From positions 868,001 to 932,000 of the forward strand of contig NZ_JASSUA010000001.1 of NCBI RefSeq assembly GCF_030227115.1: a stretch of 64,000 nucleotides of DNA, in the 5' to 3' direction. The notes beneath the pieces are model-generated. The model worked only from the letters and a program-made list of their open reading frames with translations. It did no database searches and had not been told where the DNA came from. Positions 44,345 to 53,375 of the stretch are shown one piece after another. The stretch's first letter is position 1. Every line of letters begins with the position of its first letter. A program made the translations under genes and the position numbers. Source of the DNA: Marinobacter sp. SS13-12 (lineage in GTDB: Bacteria > Pseudomonadota > Gammaproteobacteria > Pseudomonadales > Oleiphilaceae).

Positions 44345-46600
44345 TCAGGCCCCTGATGACAAGGTGGTGAAATACAGGTGGGCGCTTTTTTTGCTGAAAT
44401 TCAGGGTGTCGCCGTTATCAAAGCGGACTTCGAATGAACGGTCGTCTTCGCCAACAACCGAGCCGGCGCCGAAAATGGCGTGGTTGAGGCGGGGTTTAGC
44501 CCACAACGGCGCTGTCTGATCGTCCGGGGTTTCGCGGCTACCGTTCAGGGTCACGGCTTCACGGGAAGCATAGCGACTACCGGTGGCTGTCACGGGTGCG
44601 GTCGTTGTCATGGTATTCTCTGCGTCGGCATTTCGGTTATCCAGCCACAGTCCGAATTCCTGCGACAGGGGAAAGCAGAGCTCGTCCACGAACCGGCTGG
44701 GGCCCTGGTCGCCGTCCAGGTGCCGTTTCTCGCCGAAGGGGCGGGTGATCAGGTGAAGCTGTTCCCGGGTGCGGGTCATGGCGACATAGAGCAGCCGGCG
44801 CTCACTTTCCAGAAAGGCTTTGGGATCGTCCTGGGCCCGGGGGGAGTAGGGCAGGTACTTCTCCTGCAACCCGGGCAGGATAACGGTCGACCACTCCAGC
44901 CCTTTGGTACGGTGAATGGTGGATAGCAGGGCGCCGCCGCGACTATTCTCCCCCGCCTGCTTCTTCAGATCTTTCAGGTGCTCAAGCGCCCCCTCGATGC
45001 TGACATCCAGCCCTGCCAGGTACAGCCGGAAGCCACGAACGGTCTCGATACGCTCGTCGGCGGTTTCATGGGTGAGTGCGAGGCTACGGATACCCTCGTA
45101 GAGCTCGGTTTCATCCGCATAACGGGTAATCACATCCGCCACTGAGCCTTTGATGTTGCCCAGTTGTGCCAGTGTCTCGCCCAGTTTGCGGAGTTTTTTG
45201 GCGGCCATGGGAGCCAGGGCGTCGAAGTCCATGGCCAGCAGCCGCTCATGCCAGCCGTCGCCAAATCCTGCCAGAAAACGCGCCAGTTGCTCCAGTTCTG
45301 GCTCCTTCAGACCCACATGGGGGAATCGAAGCAGCTGCCGGGCAATATCGAGCCGGTCATCGTCCGGCAGGTTGCGAATACGCCCGGACACCACCATCAG
45401 CAGGCTGGTGATGGACTGGACCTCGCGGCTGAACAGTGCGCCCTTGCCGGCGTCGATGCGATAGGGCACCTGCCGCGCCAGCAGTTTCAGTTCAATAGGC
45501 ACGCTCTGGCTCCACACCCGGAACAGGATGGCGGTGTTGCCGAGGGCTGTTTCGTCCATGGGCTGGAGCAGCTCGAGAACAACGTCGCTGTCGTTTTCCT
45601 GCTGGTGCAGGGTGATCCCGGTCGGTGGCGTGGACGGGTGGGAATGACACAGCACATCCTTGCGCCCGGTGTTGTGGCAGATCAGGTGGTTGGCCAGCAA
45701 CGCTACCTGGTGGCCATAGCGAAAGGTGTAACTCAGGGTCTGTTCCAGCGGGCTTTCGAATTCTTCGCTGAAGCGCCTGAGGATAAAGTCGGGTTTGGCG
45801 CCGCGGAACTCGTAGATAGTCTGGTCCGGGTCGCCCACCACGGTTACCCGGGCCCGGTCGCCCGCTACGTATCGCAGCAGCAGGTGCTGGATCTCGTTGG
45901 TGTCCTGGTACTCATCCACCAGGATCAGGTCCATCTTGTTACCCACTAACCGCTGCAGCGGCGGGTTCTGGTGGATGGCCATCACCGGCTCGTAGAGCAT
46001 GTCGGCGTAGCTGATCCGGCTCTGGGACTTGCGCCACTGTTCGAAGCTGTGGAACAGGTCGATCAGGTAACGGTGCTTGTCGGAATAGCCCAGCTCTTCG
46101 AATACGATTTCCACTGGGGACAGAGTGGTTTTGACCAGATCGATGAAGTTGATTGCGGTTTCGACAAAGTCTTTCTTGTTGCGGCGAATTTCGTCCGCCA
46201 GGTCTTCCGGCGCCAGCCGGCGGGTGAGTTGCCAGGCCTGATAGCTGATTTCCTGGTCGGTGAGGATCTTGTCGGAGAACCCGGGCAGGAAACCTTCCCG
46301 CACAAAGCGTTTGTAGAGTCGCAGTCCCATGGCGTGGTAGGTGCGAATTTCCGGCAGGGCTAGGCCGGTGTCGCGGCTGACGTCCCGCAGCTTGCGTTCG
46401 AAATCCACCCTTGCGCTGCGGTTAAACATCAGTACCAGCATCCGGTTCGGGTCGTGCCCCTGTTCCAGCAGGTAACGGATGCGCCAGGCCAGCGTTGACG
46501 TTTTCCCGCTGCCTGCAACGGCGGTTATCACCACATGCTCGAAACCTGCGGTGATAATGGCCCGTTGCTCGTCGGTGAGGTAATCCGGTAGCTCGGTCAT
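44345..46600 (-). CDS. UvrD/Rep-family ATP-dependent DNA helicase
   Basis: About 751 residues. Superfamily 1A motifs appear in order: AVAGSGKTSTL (I), ILVDEYQDTNEIQ (II), VVGDPDQTIYEFRGA (III), LSYTFRYGH (IV), TIHRTKGLEWSTVIL (V) and LLYVAMTRTREQLHLI (VI). A C-terminal FGAGSVVGEDDRSFEVRF segment resembles the UvrD tail domain. It is a second, divergent helicase besides the true uvrD at 57.7 kb. Start ATG 46600 is my choice; 46627 is equally open and neither has a strong ribosome site. Confidence 0.9.
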   Translation of the reverse strand: MTELPDYLTDEQRAIITAGFEHVVITAVAGSGKTSTLAWRIRYLLEQGHDPNRMLVLMFNRSARVDFERKLRDVSRDTGLALPEIRTYHAMGLRLYKRFVREGFLPGFSDKILTDQEISYQAWQLTRRLAPEDLADEIRRNKKDFVETAINFIDLVKTTLSPVEIVFEELGYSDKHRYLIDLFHSFEQWRKSQSRISYADMLYEPVMAIHQNPPLQRLVGNKMDLILVDEYQDTNEIQHLLLRYVAGDRARVTVVGDPDQTIYEFRGAKPDFILRRFSEEFESPLEQTLSYTFRYGHQVALLANHLICHNTGRKDVLCHSHPSTPPTGITLHQQENDSDVVLELLQPMDETALGNTAILFRVWSQSVPIELKLLARQVPYRIDAGKGALFSREVQSITSLLMVVSGRIRNLPDDDRLDIARQLLRFPHVGLKEPELEQLARFLAGFGDGWHERLLAMDFDALAPMAAKKLRKLGETLAQLGNIKGSVADVITRYADETELYEGIRSLALTHETADERIETVRGFRLYLAGLDVSIEGALEHLKDLKKQAGENSRGGALLSTIHRTKGLEWSTVILPGLQEKYLPYSPRAQDDPKAFLESERRLLYVAMTRTREQLHLITRPFGEKRHLDGDQGPSRFVDELCFPLSQEFGLWLDNRNADAENTMTTTAPVTATGSRYASREAVTLNGSRETPDDQTAPLWAKPRLNHAIFGAGSVVGEDDRSFEVRFDNGDTLNFSKKSAHLYFTTLSSGA

Positions 46601-46728
46601 GGTCTGCGTTTGGTGTGGGGTCGGCATGGGCGGTATTGTACCCGGCGGCTGGTAGTGCTGATATGGGTGCCGCATAATCCCTCTGGTTTTATGCTTTGTA
46701 TCCGGGAGATATCGCTTATCGGGTGCAG

Positions 46729-46836
46729 GAGGGTTTGGATGGTCTCTTCCAAAACACGCTCAAGCACGTCCCTGTGGCGCTTGAGCTCCGCCATCCATGG
46801 CTCCGCACAGTTTTGGAAGAGACCATCCAAACCCTC
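46729..46836. repeat. cloverleaf-like palindromic element, copy 2
   Basis: 108 bases, the same total length as copy 1. Arms 46729-46755 and 46810-46836 are perfect 27-bp inverted repeats unrelated to the arms of copy 1. The 54-base core has an 8-bp hairpin (46758-46786) whose loop contains CAC-GTCCCT-GTG, and a second hairpin GCCAT-CC-ATGGC (46790-46801). It sits between divergent genes, so it cannot be a terminator for either. Confidence 0.85.
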
Positions 46837-46860
46837 ACTCTGAATTAGGAGAATGATGTT

Positions 46861-47241
46861 ATGGCTACAACTGCTGAAGCAGTGAATGTATTGGGCGAAG
46901 CCCTTGAGGTGTGTGGTACGGATCCGGAAACCGGATTTTATCGCGATGGATGTTGTAACACCGGACCGGATGACTTGGGCGCTCATGTGGTTTGCACTGT
47001 TGTTACCGATGACTTTCTCGAGTTTTCCAGTGCGAAGGGCAATGATCTCAGTACCCCACGGCCGGAGTTTGGTTTTCCCGGGTTGAAAGAAGGCGATTCC
47101 TGGTGCCTGTGTGCGTCCCGTTGGCAGGAGGCGTTTGAGGCCGATTGTGCGCCACGGGTTAAATTGAGAGCGACCCACCGTTCGGCGCTCAAGTATTCCA
47201 AACTGGAAGATCTCAAGCGTCATTCTGTGGATTTGAGCTGA
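46861..47241 (+). CDS. DUF2237 family protein
   Basis: A 126-residue cytoplasmic protein with the DUF2237 pattern: GEALEVCGTDPETGFYRDGCC, TEDxGxH-like DDLGAHVVCTVVTDDFL, then GNDLSTPRPEFGFPGL and GDSWCLCASRW. Several Cys residues are conserved, but the family's function is unknown. ATG 46861 with AGGAGA upstream, only 24 bases after palindromic element 2. Confidence 0.88.
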   Translation: MATTAEAVNVLGEALEVCGTDPETGFYRDGCCNTGPDDLGAHVVCTVVTDDFLEFSSAKGNDLSTPRPEFGFPGLKEGDSWCLCASRWQEAFEADCAPRVKLRATHRSALKYSKLEDLKRHSVDLS

Positions 47242-47263
47242 ATGGATGGCGCAGAGAGCCTGC

Positions 47264-49396
47264 ATGAACAAGCCTGACCTGCTCCAGTGGCAAAAGCTGC
47301 AAGCCGAGCTTCGTGCAGCCGGGCATCGGCGGCTGGTGGTTGTCGAGGGTGATCGTGATGCCTCTCTTGCGTGGTTGGGTTCGCTCCTTCCTGTCTTGAC
47401 GGTTACGCCAGGGGTCTGGACCGGGCCGGTTGAGGATCAGCCCGAACCCTCGCTGACATCCATAAAACCGGTCGACGGACGCCGCTGGCTGGGGCAGGAG
47501 TTGGCCTGTGTGGTCTGGGATGGCTGGCAGGGCAATCCACCGGACAGTTTTGCGGCGTTGTCAGGAACATTGTCCGCTGGCGGGTTGTTTTTCTGGCTGA
47601 TGCCGCCGCTCGCGGAGTGGGGCAGTTTTGAAGATCCGGATTATCGGCGTACCGGGCTGGATGGAGCTGCCGGGCATCCGTTTGCTGCCCGTCTTGCCCG
47701 TATTGTGGCCGGGGATTCTGATGTTATTCGTGTTAATCCGTCGGTAAATCCGCAGCCGCGTTTACCGGAGATTCCTGTTGCGGGTGAGGCCTTTCAGGTG
47801 GGTGCCACGGCAGACCAGTGTGCACTTGTGGAAGATCTTGTCCGGACGGGGCTGGGCCGGCGTCGGCGGCCGCTGGTGGTGACGGCCGACCGGGGGCGGG
47901 GCAAGTCGGCGGCACTGGGGATGGCGGCGGTTCGTCTGTTGCAGGAGGGGCGGCAGCGGGTGGTGGTGACGGCCCCGGAACAGGGTGCCGTGAAGACGCT
48001 TTTCCATCATGCCCGCATTGCTGCCGGGCAGGCGTCAGGACCGGAGATGGGCACGGAGGATGTAGCGGTCGGCGATCAGGGCCGGCTGCAGTATTGGTCC
48101 CTGGAGCGGCTGCTTGCCGAGCAGCCGGATGCCGAAGTGGTGATGGTGGATGAAGCCGCCGGAATTCCGGCAGACCTGTTGAAGCAGGTATTGCTGGGTT
48201 GGCCAAGGGTGATCTTTTCCACCACCGTGCATGGTTACGAAGGTTCAGGCCGGGGCTTTGCCATTCGCTTTCGTTCGGTGCTGGATACCGAAACGCCGCA
48301 TTGGCGCGGAGCCTCGCTCACGGCACCGATCCGGTGGTCGACGTCTGACCCCCTGGAGCCATTGACCCGGCAGATGTTTCTGCTGGATGCAGAGGCACCA
48401 GCTGCGGAGGGTGATAGTTCCGGTGTGGTGGTAGAACGCTGGAACCCCGCCATAGCCGGGGATCAGGAGCTGAAGGAAGCTTTTGGTTTGCTGGTGGACG
48501 CCCATTACCGCACGTCGCCCGGTGATCTGCGCCAATGGATGGATGATCCGGCGGCGGTGAGCTGGCGCCTGACTTGCAACGGGGTCTTGGTCGGTGTGCT
48601 GTGGGCAACGGCAGAAGGTGGCCTGGAGTCGGAGCTGGCCGAGCAGGTGATGATGGGCAAGCGTCGCTTGCGGGGGCATCTGTTGCCCCAGTCGCTGGCG
48701 ACTCACAGCGGGTTTGCTGAAGCAGCGAGCCAGCGTCTGCTGCGGGTAGTCCGGGTTGCCGTGAGTGCGGATGTACGCCACCGGGGGCTGGGGCAGAAGC
48801 TGGTGGCGGCGGCGCGGGACCACGCCCGAAGTGGGGGGCTGGATGCTATTGGTACCAGTTTTGGTGGCAACGCCGGGCTGGTCTCCTTCTGGCAGCAGTG
48901 TGGGCTGGAGCCTGTGCGCCTGGGCCTGAAACGGGAGGCCAGCAGTGGCGAGTATCCGATGCAGATGCTCAGCGGGGTGTCTTCCGATGGCACGGCGCTG
49001 GCCCGTCATTTGCGCATCAGGTTGGCGGAACACTGGCTCATCCTGTTGCCTCGGAACTGGTCTGACCTGGAGCCGGGCCTGGCTCTGCAATTGACTGGCG
49101 GTCTGCCGCCGGTTGGTCCCCTCAACGAGGACGACCGCAGAGATCTGCGCAGTTTTGCCGAGGGCTACCGGGGCTTTGATCTTGCAGTGCCAGTGCTGGC
49201 AAAGCTGTCAATGCAGCCGGAGGTCATCGGACTGGTTCTGGCTTCAGGGTCACAGTCCCTGTGGGCGAGAGCAGTGCTTCAGGGCTGGTCATGGCAAGGT
49301 TTACAGGTGACGAAAGACTGTCTGGGCCGGGAGCAGGGAGAAACCGCCTTGCGTAAGGTGGTTCATAATATTCTGCAAAACCGGCCCGACTTGTGA
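47264..49396 (+). CDS. tmcA: tRNA(Met) cytidine acetyltransferase
   Basis: About 710 residues. TmcA installs N4-acetylcytidine at the wobble base of elongator tRNA-Met using ATP and acetyl-CoA. The RNA helicase-like module has Walker A TADRGRGKSAALG, VVMVDEAAGIPADLL and STTVHGYEGSGRGF. The GNAT module has VAVSADVRHRGLGQKLV and FGGNAGLVSFWQQCGL. Order and length match E. coli TmcA (671 residues). ATG 47264 has a better-spaced AGAGAG than ATG 47246. Confidence 0.95.
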   Translation: MNKPDLLQWQKLQAELRAAGHRRLVVVEGDRDASLAWLGSLLPVLTVTPGVWTGPVEDQPEPSLTSIKPVDGRRWLGQELACVVWDGWQGNPPDSFAALSGTLSAGGLFFWLMPPLAEWGSFEDPDYRRTGLDGAAGHPFAARLARIVAGDSDVIRVNPSVNPQPRLPEIPVAGEAFQVGATADQCALVEDLVRTGLGRRRRPLVVTADRGRGKSAALGMAAVRLLQEGRQRVVVTAPEQGAVKTLFHHARIAAGQASGPEMGTEDVAVGDQGRLQYWSLERLLAEQPDAEVVMVDEAAGIPADLLKQVLLGWPRVIFSTTVHGYEGSGRGFAIRFRSVLDTETPHWRGASLTAPIRWSTSDPLEPLTRQMFLLDAEAPAAEGDSSGVVVERWNPAIAGDQELKEAFGLLVDAHYRTSPGDLRQWMDDPAAVSWRLTCNGVLVGVLWATAEGGLESELAEQVMMGKRRLRGHLLPQSLATHSGFAEAASQRLLRVVRVAVSADVRHRGLGQKLVAAARDHARSGGLDAIGTSFGGNAGLVSFWQQCGLEPVRLGLKREASSGEYPMQMLSGVSSDGTALARHLRIRLAEHWLILLPRNWSDLEPGLALQLTGGLPPVGPLNEDDRRDLRSFAEGYRGFDLAVPVLAKLSMQPEVIGLVLASGSQSLWARAVLQGWSWQGLQVTKDCLGREQGETALRKVVHNILQNRPDL

Positions 49397-49469
49397 ACAG
49401 CTCGATTTAATTCCGCCCGGTTACTGACCAGAATACCTGCAAAAATGCATCAACAGAGACCCAATCATC

Positions 49470-50165
49470 ATGGCCCAGGGAACCGGCTTCATCCTTCCGA
49501 AACTCCTGCTTTTGCTGCTCGCCAGTCTGCTTGTTACTGCCTGCGCTTCGGGTGGCGACCCTTCCAATCTTGAACAGCGACAGTCCTCAGTGGCCGATAC
49601 GCCGCTAATGGCCGCTGTCAGCAGCGGTGATCTCGATAAAGTGGAGTCCCTGGCCTCATCGGGCGCATCGCTGAATACGCTGACTGAACAAGGCACGCCT
49701 CTGGCCGCTGCGGTGAAAGCGGGCGAAGACCGCATTGCCCTGTTCCTGCTCAGCGAAGGGGCTGACCCGGATCGCGCATCGGCAGATGGTGTGACGCCGC
49801 TGATGGTTGCGGCGGAAGAGGGGCACCGCCGTCTGGTCCGCCTGCTGTTGTCTGCCGGCGCCAGGGTGAATGCCAGGGACAGCGAAGGCACAACGCCGGT
49901 AATCCGGGCAGCGCGCAACGGACATTTGTCAGTGGTCAAGGTATTGCTGGCGGCCGGAGCCAACGTTAATGTCAGCCAGGGTGGGCGTTCATTGCTGATG
50001 CATATTGTGGAAGGCGGGGACTTGCTGACCGCCGAGATGCTGCTGGCCGCCGGTGCCGATGTGAATTACCGGGGCACGAACGGAACAACCGCGCTGGATC
50101 TCGCCCGGGCCAGCAACAACCGGGATCTGGAAATGCTGCTGATCCAGGCCGGCGCTGAAATCTGA
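49470..50165 (+). CDS. ankyrin-repeat lipoprotein
   Basis: 231 residues. The signal (LPKLLLLLLASLLVTAC) ends in a lipobox, so it should be a lipid-anchored envelope protein. Five to six ankyrin repeats follow (for example DTPLMAAVSSGDLDKVESL, VTPLMVAAEEGHRRLVRLLL, TTPVIRAARNGHLSVVKVLL). It probably mediates protein contacts in the periplasm or outer membrane; the partner is unknown. It is convergent with the next gene. Confidence 0.88.
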   Translation: MAQGTGFILPKLLLLLLASLLVTACASGGDPSNLEQRQSSVADTPLMAAVSSGDLDKVESLASSGASLNTLTEQGTPLAAAVKAGEDRIALFLLSEGADPDRASADGVTPLMVAAEEGHRRLVRLLLSAGARVNARDSEGTTPVIRAARNGHLSVVKVLLAAGANVNVSQGGRSLLMHIVEGGDLLTAEMLLAAGADVNYRGTNGTTALDLARASNNRDLEMLLIQAGAEI

Positions 50166-50177
50166 CGGCTGGTTCTT

Positions 50178-51281
50178 TCAGTCCAGATTCATGGGGTCGT
50201 TGCTGTCGTCCAGCTCTGGCAGGAAGTGTTCCTCGACAACACTTTCAGGCACGTCGGCCACCGTCTTGAACGACCATTGGGGCGAATTGTCCTTTTCGAT
50301 CAGCCTGGCCCTGATACCTTCCCGCAAGTCCGGCCGCAGGGTGCACCGGCTAGCCATGGTCAGCTCCATTCTGAAAATGTCTTTCAGGGACATCTGTTGC
50401 GCCTTTTTGAGCTGGGTCCACACCAGCCAGGCTGTGACCGGGCAGCCACCACGGAGATTGTCCATGCAGGCTTTCCACCAGTCACTGTCGACATCCGCAG
50501 CCAACAGATTCTCAACGATCGCCGGTAACTCGTCGCCGGCGCTGAGTCTGGCGATGCTCTGTTCATGGCGGGCCAGTTCGCTGGCTGGCAAGGCGCGGTA
50601 GTCCGGATGCTCCAGCTGTTTGATCAGACGGAACAGGCGGTTGTCGTCAGCGGCGGACTCACCGGTCCAGCGCTCATCCTGCAGGCGGGCAATCAGCGAA
50701 TCGATCTGCTCGGGGAGAATGGCCATGTCCGCAAGCCCCACTCTCAGGGCATCCGTGGCATTCAGCCGGGCGCCGGTCAGACCCATAAAAAGTCCGAGCC
50801 GGCCGGGCAAGCGGTTGAGAAACCAGCTGGCGGCGACGTCGGGAAACAGGCCAATGGAGATTTCGGGCATCGCCATTTTGATATCAGGAGTAATGACCCG
50901 GTAGCGGGAGGCGGAAAGAATACCCATGCCTCCACCCATAACGGCGCCGTGGGCAAGGGTGATGACAGGCTTGGGATAGCGGTGAATGGTGTAGTCCATT
51001 CGATACTCCCGGGCGAAATAGCCTGCCGCCACGTTGTTGTCTTTCGTGCCGGACAGCTCTCCAAAGAGTTCGCGTATATCCCCACCGGCGCAAAACGCGC
51101 GGTCGCCTGCACCCCGGAAGATGACCATGCAGATATGGCTGGCCTCGGCCCACTGGTCCAGCGTAGCCTGGATCTCACGAATCATTGAGCCCGAAAGCGC
51201 ATTCAGGCTGCCGGGAGCGTCCAGAGTAATCTGGCCAATGGTGCCTTCCCGGCATTCAAGTTCCTGGACCTGGATGGGCAT
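50178..51281 (-). CDS. enoyl-CoA hydratase/isomerase family, HIBCH-like
   Basis: 367 residues, the size of 3-hydroxyisobutyryl-CoA hydrolases rather than the 260 of simple crotonases. VIFRGAGDRAFCAGGDIREL and GAVMGGGMGILSASRYRV form the oxyanion-hole region, and MPEISIGLFPDVAASWFLNR is the HIBCH-type catalytic segment. It likely acts in valine or branched acyl-CoA breakdown. ATG 51281 with GGAGAAG upstream is preferred to GTG 51287. Confidence 0.88.
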   Translation of the reverse strand: MPIQVQELECREGTIGQITLDAPGSLNALSGSMIREIQATLDQWAEASHICMVIFRGAGDRAFCAGGDIRELFGELSGTKDNNVAAGYFAREYRMDYTIHRYPKPVITLAHGAVMGGGMGILSASRYRVITPDIKMAMPEISIGLFPDVAASWFLNRLPGRLGLFMGLTGARLNATDALRVGLADMAILPEQIDSLIARLQDERWTGESAADDNRLFRLIKQLEHPDYRALPASELARHEQSIARLSAGDELPAIVENLLAADVDSDWWKACMDNLRGGCPVTAWLVWTQLKKAQQMSLKDIFRMELTMASRCTLRPDLREGIRARLIEKDNSPQWSFKTVADVPESVVEEHFLPELDDSNDPMNLD

Positions 51282-51454
51282 GGTCACTTCTCCGCTGAAA
51301 AATACGTTGGCGTGTATGGCGTGATGCTACGTATCTGAGTAAGGTGCATTGATTTATCGCATTTGAGCTTTGTATTGTCTGTGCTATAAGTTTGACCAAA
51401 GATTTCACCCTTCAGATAACTGTCGGGTTCTATAACGATGAGAGGGTAAAACCA

Positions 51455-51790
51455 ATGAATCTGAAATACCACACCATTGCTGTTCTGTTTACTCTGGGCG
51501 CGGCAGTTCCTGCTGTTGCAACGGCTGCCGATGCCGAGGCAGGCAAGGCCAAAGCGGCTGTGTGCGCTGCCTGTCATGGCAAGGATGGCATCGCAGCCAT
51601 TCCCGGTTACCCGAACCTGGCGGGGCAGAACGAGCAATACCTTGTGTCTGCGCTCAAGGCCTATAAGAACAAACAGCGCAGCGGTGGGCAGTCTGCGGTA
51701 ATGCAGGGTCAGGCAATGGGCCTCAGTGATGAAGACATTGCCAATCTTGCAGCCTACTACGCAAGCCTGCCGGCAGACGGCGGGAAATAA
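51455..51790 (+). CDS. c-type cytochrome, class I
   Basis: 111 residues. A Sec signal peptide (to about residue 25, ATAA) precedes one haem site CAACH and a distal Met, probably in [19 protein letters not shown]. The pattern [17 protein letters not shown] is typical of c4/c5-type electron carriers. Periplasmic electron transfer to a terminal oxidase or reductase is expected. ATG 51455 follows AGAGGG. Confidence 0.92.
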   Translation: MNLKYHTIAVLFTLGAAVPAVATAADAEAGKAKAAVCAACHGKDGIAAIPGYPNLAGQNEQYLVSALKAYKNKQRSGGQSAVMQGQAMGLSDEDIANLAAYYASLPADGGK

Positions 51791-51811
51791 TCCCCGCCAT
51801 CGTCAGCCTCT

Positions 51812-53212
51812 TTATTTCAGGGGAGTGGCCTGTGCCGCTCCGCTGACAATCCGGTAACTGGGCTCGTAAGCACTCGAACCCGGCAGCTTCATCCGGTTCT
51901 GCGCGACGAATTCCTTGAGCATGGCTCCCAACGGTGTCAGCAGTGCCGGATCGCCGGCAATTTCGAAGGGGCCGTGTTCCTGGACTTGCCGAATACCACT
52001 TTCCTTGACGTTACCGGCGACAATGCCGCTGAATGCTTTGCGCAGGTTAGCCGCTATCAGGTGAGCCGGCTGGTCGCGATGCAACTCCAGGGCCCGCATG
52101 CTTTCGTGGGTGGGCTCGAATGGCATCTGAAACACCGGGTCGATTTTCAGCATCCAGTTGAAATAGTAGGCGTCCTGCATGGCACGGCGGAAGGTCTCCA
52201 CGTCTTTCATGCCCTGCTTCATGGTGCGTGCCACCCTTGCTGGATCGTCAATAATGATCTCGTATTTTTTGGTAGCCTCGTCCCCCAGCGAGTTGCGGAT
52301 AAACTGGTCAATCATCTCGAAGTATTCAGCGTTTTCCGGCTGACCGGTGAAGACCACCGGGAAGGGCAGGTCCGCGTTGTCCGGATGAAGCAGGATGCCC
52401 AGCAGGTAGAGGATTTCCTCGGCGGTGCCCACGCCACCAGGGAATACTATTACGCCATGGCCGGTGCGGACAAAGGCCTCAAGGCGCTTCTCGATGTCTG
52501 GCATGATAACCAGTTCGTTAACGATGGGGTTCGGTGCCTCGGCGCCGATGATGCCCGGCTCCGTAAGCCCGATGTAACGGCCGTTCTTGACCCGCTGCTT
52601 GGCATGGCCGATGGTGGCGCCCTTCATCGGGCCCTTCATGGCGCCAGGGCCACACCCGGTGCAGATGCTCAGCCCCCTCAGCCCCAGCTGATGGCCTACT
52701 TCCTTGCTGTACTGGTATTCCCGTTCATTGATCGAATGCCCGCCCCAGCACACCACCAGGTCCGGATGGCGGCCAGCCTGCAGGACACGGGCGTTGCGCA
52801 GTATGTGGAAAATCAGGTTAGTAATGCCTTCCGGATCGTCCCGGCGCAGTCCCGATGCGGACTGGGGGATGGAATAGGAATAGATGATATCCCGTAATAC
52901 CGAGAACAGGTGTTCGCGGATAGCGCGCAGCATTTGCCCATCCACAAACGCGTGGGCGGGCGCATTGACCAGCTCCAGTTTAAGGCCCCTTGGCTGGGGC
53001 ACCAGGCGCACGTCGAAATCGGCATGGGCTTCCATCAGGGTTTTACAGTCATCGGTTTCTACGCCGGTGTTGAGAACGGCCAGTGCGCATTGCCGGAACA
53101 AGCGGTAGAGGCCGCCTTCACTTTTGTCCTTGAGTCGGTTGACCTCGAAAGTGGACAGGATTTCCAGACTGCCCTCTGGGGACACCAGGGCATTGATGGT
53201 GGATTCGGTCAT
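51812..53212 (-). CDS. ppnN: nucleotide 5'-monophosphate nucleosidase PpnN
   Basis: A 466-residue LOG-fold enzyme that cleaves purine and pyrimidine monophosphates to base and ribose 5-phosphate; E. coli PpnN (YgdH) has 454 residues. The signature PGGVGTAEEILYLLG, the GGHSI start of the Rossmann part and CTGCGPGAMKGPMKGA are present, as is the N-terminal PpnN-specific domain. ATG 53212 is used; the frame extends upstream to 53338 without support. Confidence 0.92.
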   Translation of the reverse strand: MTESTINALVSPEGSLEILSTFEVNRLKDKSEGGLYRLFRQCALAVLNTGVETDDCKTLMEAHADFDVRLVPQPRGLKLELVNAPAHAFVDGQMLRAIREHLFSVLRDIIYSYSIPQSASGLRRDDPEGITNLIFHILRNARVLQAGRHPDLVVCWGGHSINEREYQYSKEVGHQLGLRGLSICTGCGPGAMKGPMKGATIGHAKQRVKNGRYIGLTEPGIIGAEAPNPIVNELVIMPDIEKRLEAFVRTGHGVIVFPGGVGTAEEILYLLGILLHPDNADLPFPVVFTGQPENAEYFEMIDQFIRNSLGDEATKKYEIIIDDPARVARTMKQGMKDVETFRRAMQDAYYFNWMLKIDPVFQMPFEPTHESMRALELHRDQPAHLIAANLRKAFSGIVAGNVKESGIRQVQEHGPFEIAGDPALLTPLGAMLKEFVAQNRMKLPGSSAYEPSYRIVSGAAQATPLK

Positions 53213-53375
53213 GAACGGTGAAACTCCTGAATATTTCGCTGGCACCCTGGAATCATGCTGATGCCTTTTTGTCTGATTATAACCAGCTTCGGGAATGCCT
53301 GATTTTGAGGCATGCAGTGAAACCGTTACACTAAGCACTTTAACGTAATTACGCTACCCGACAGACGTCCGATTT

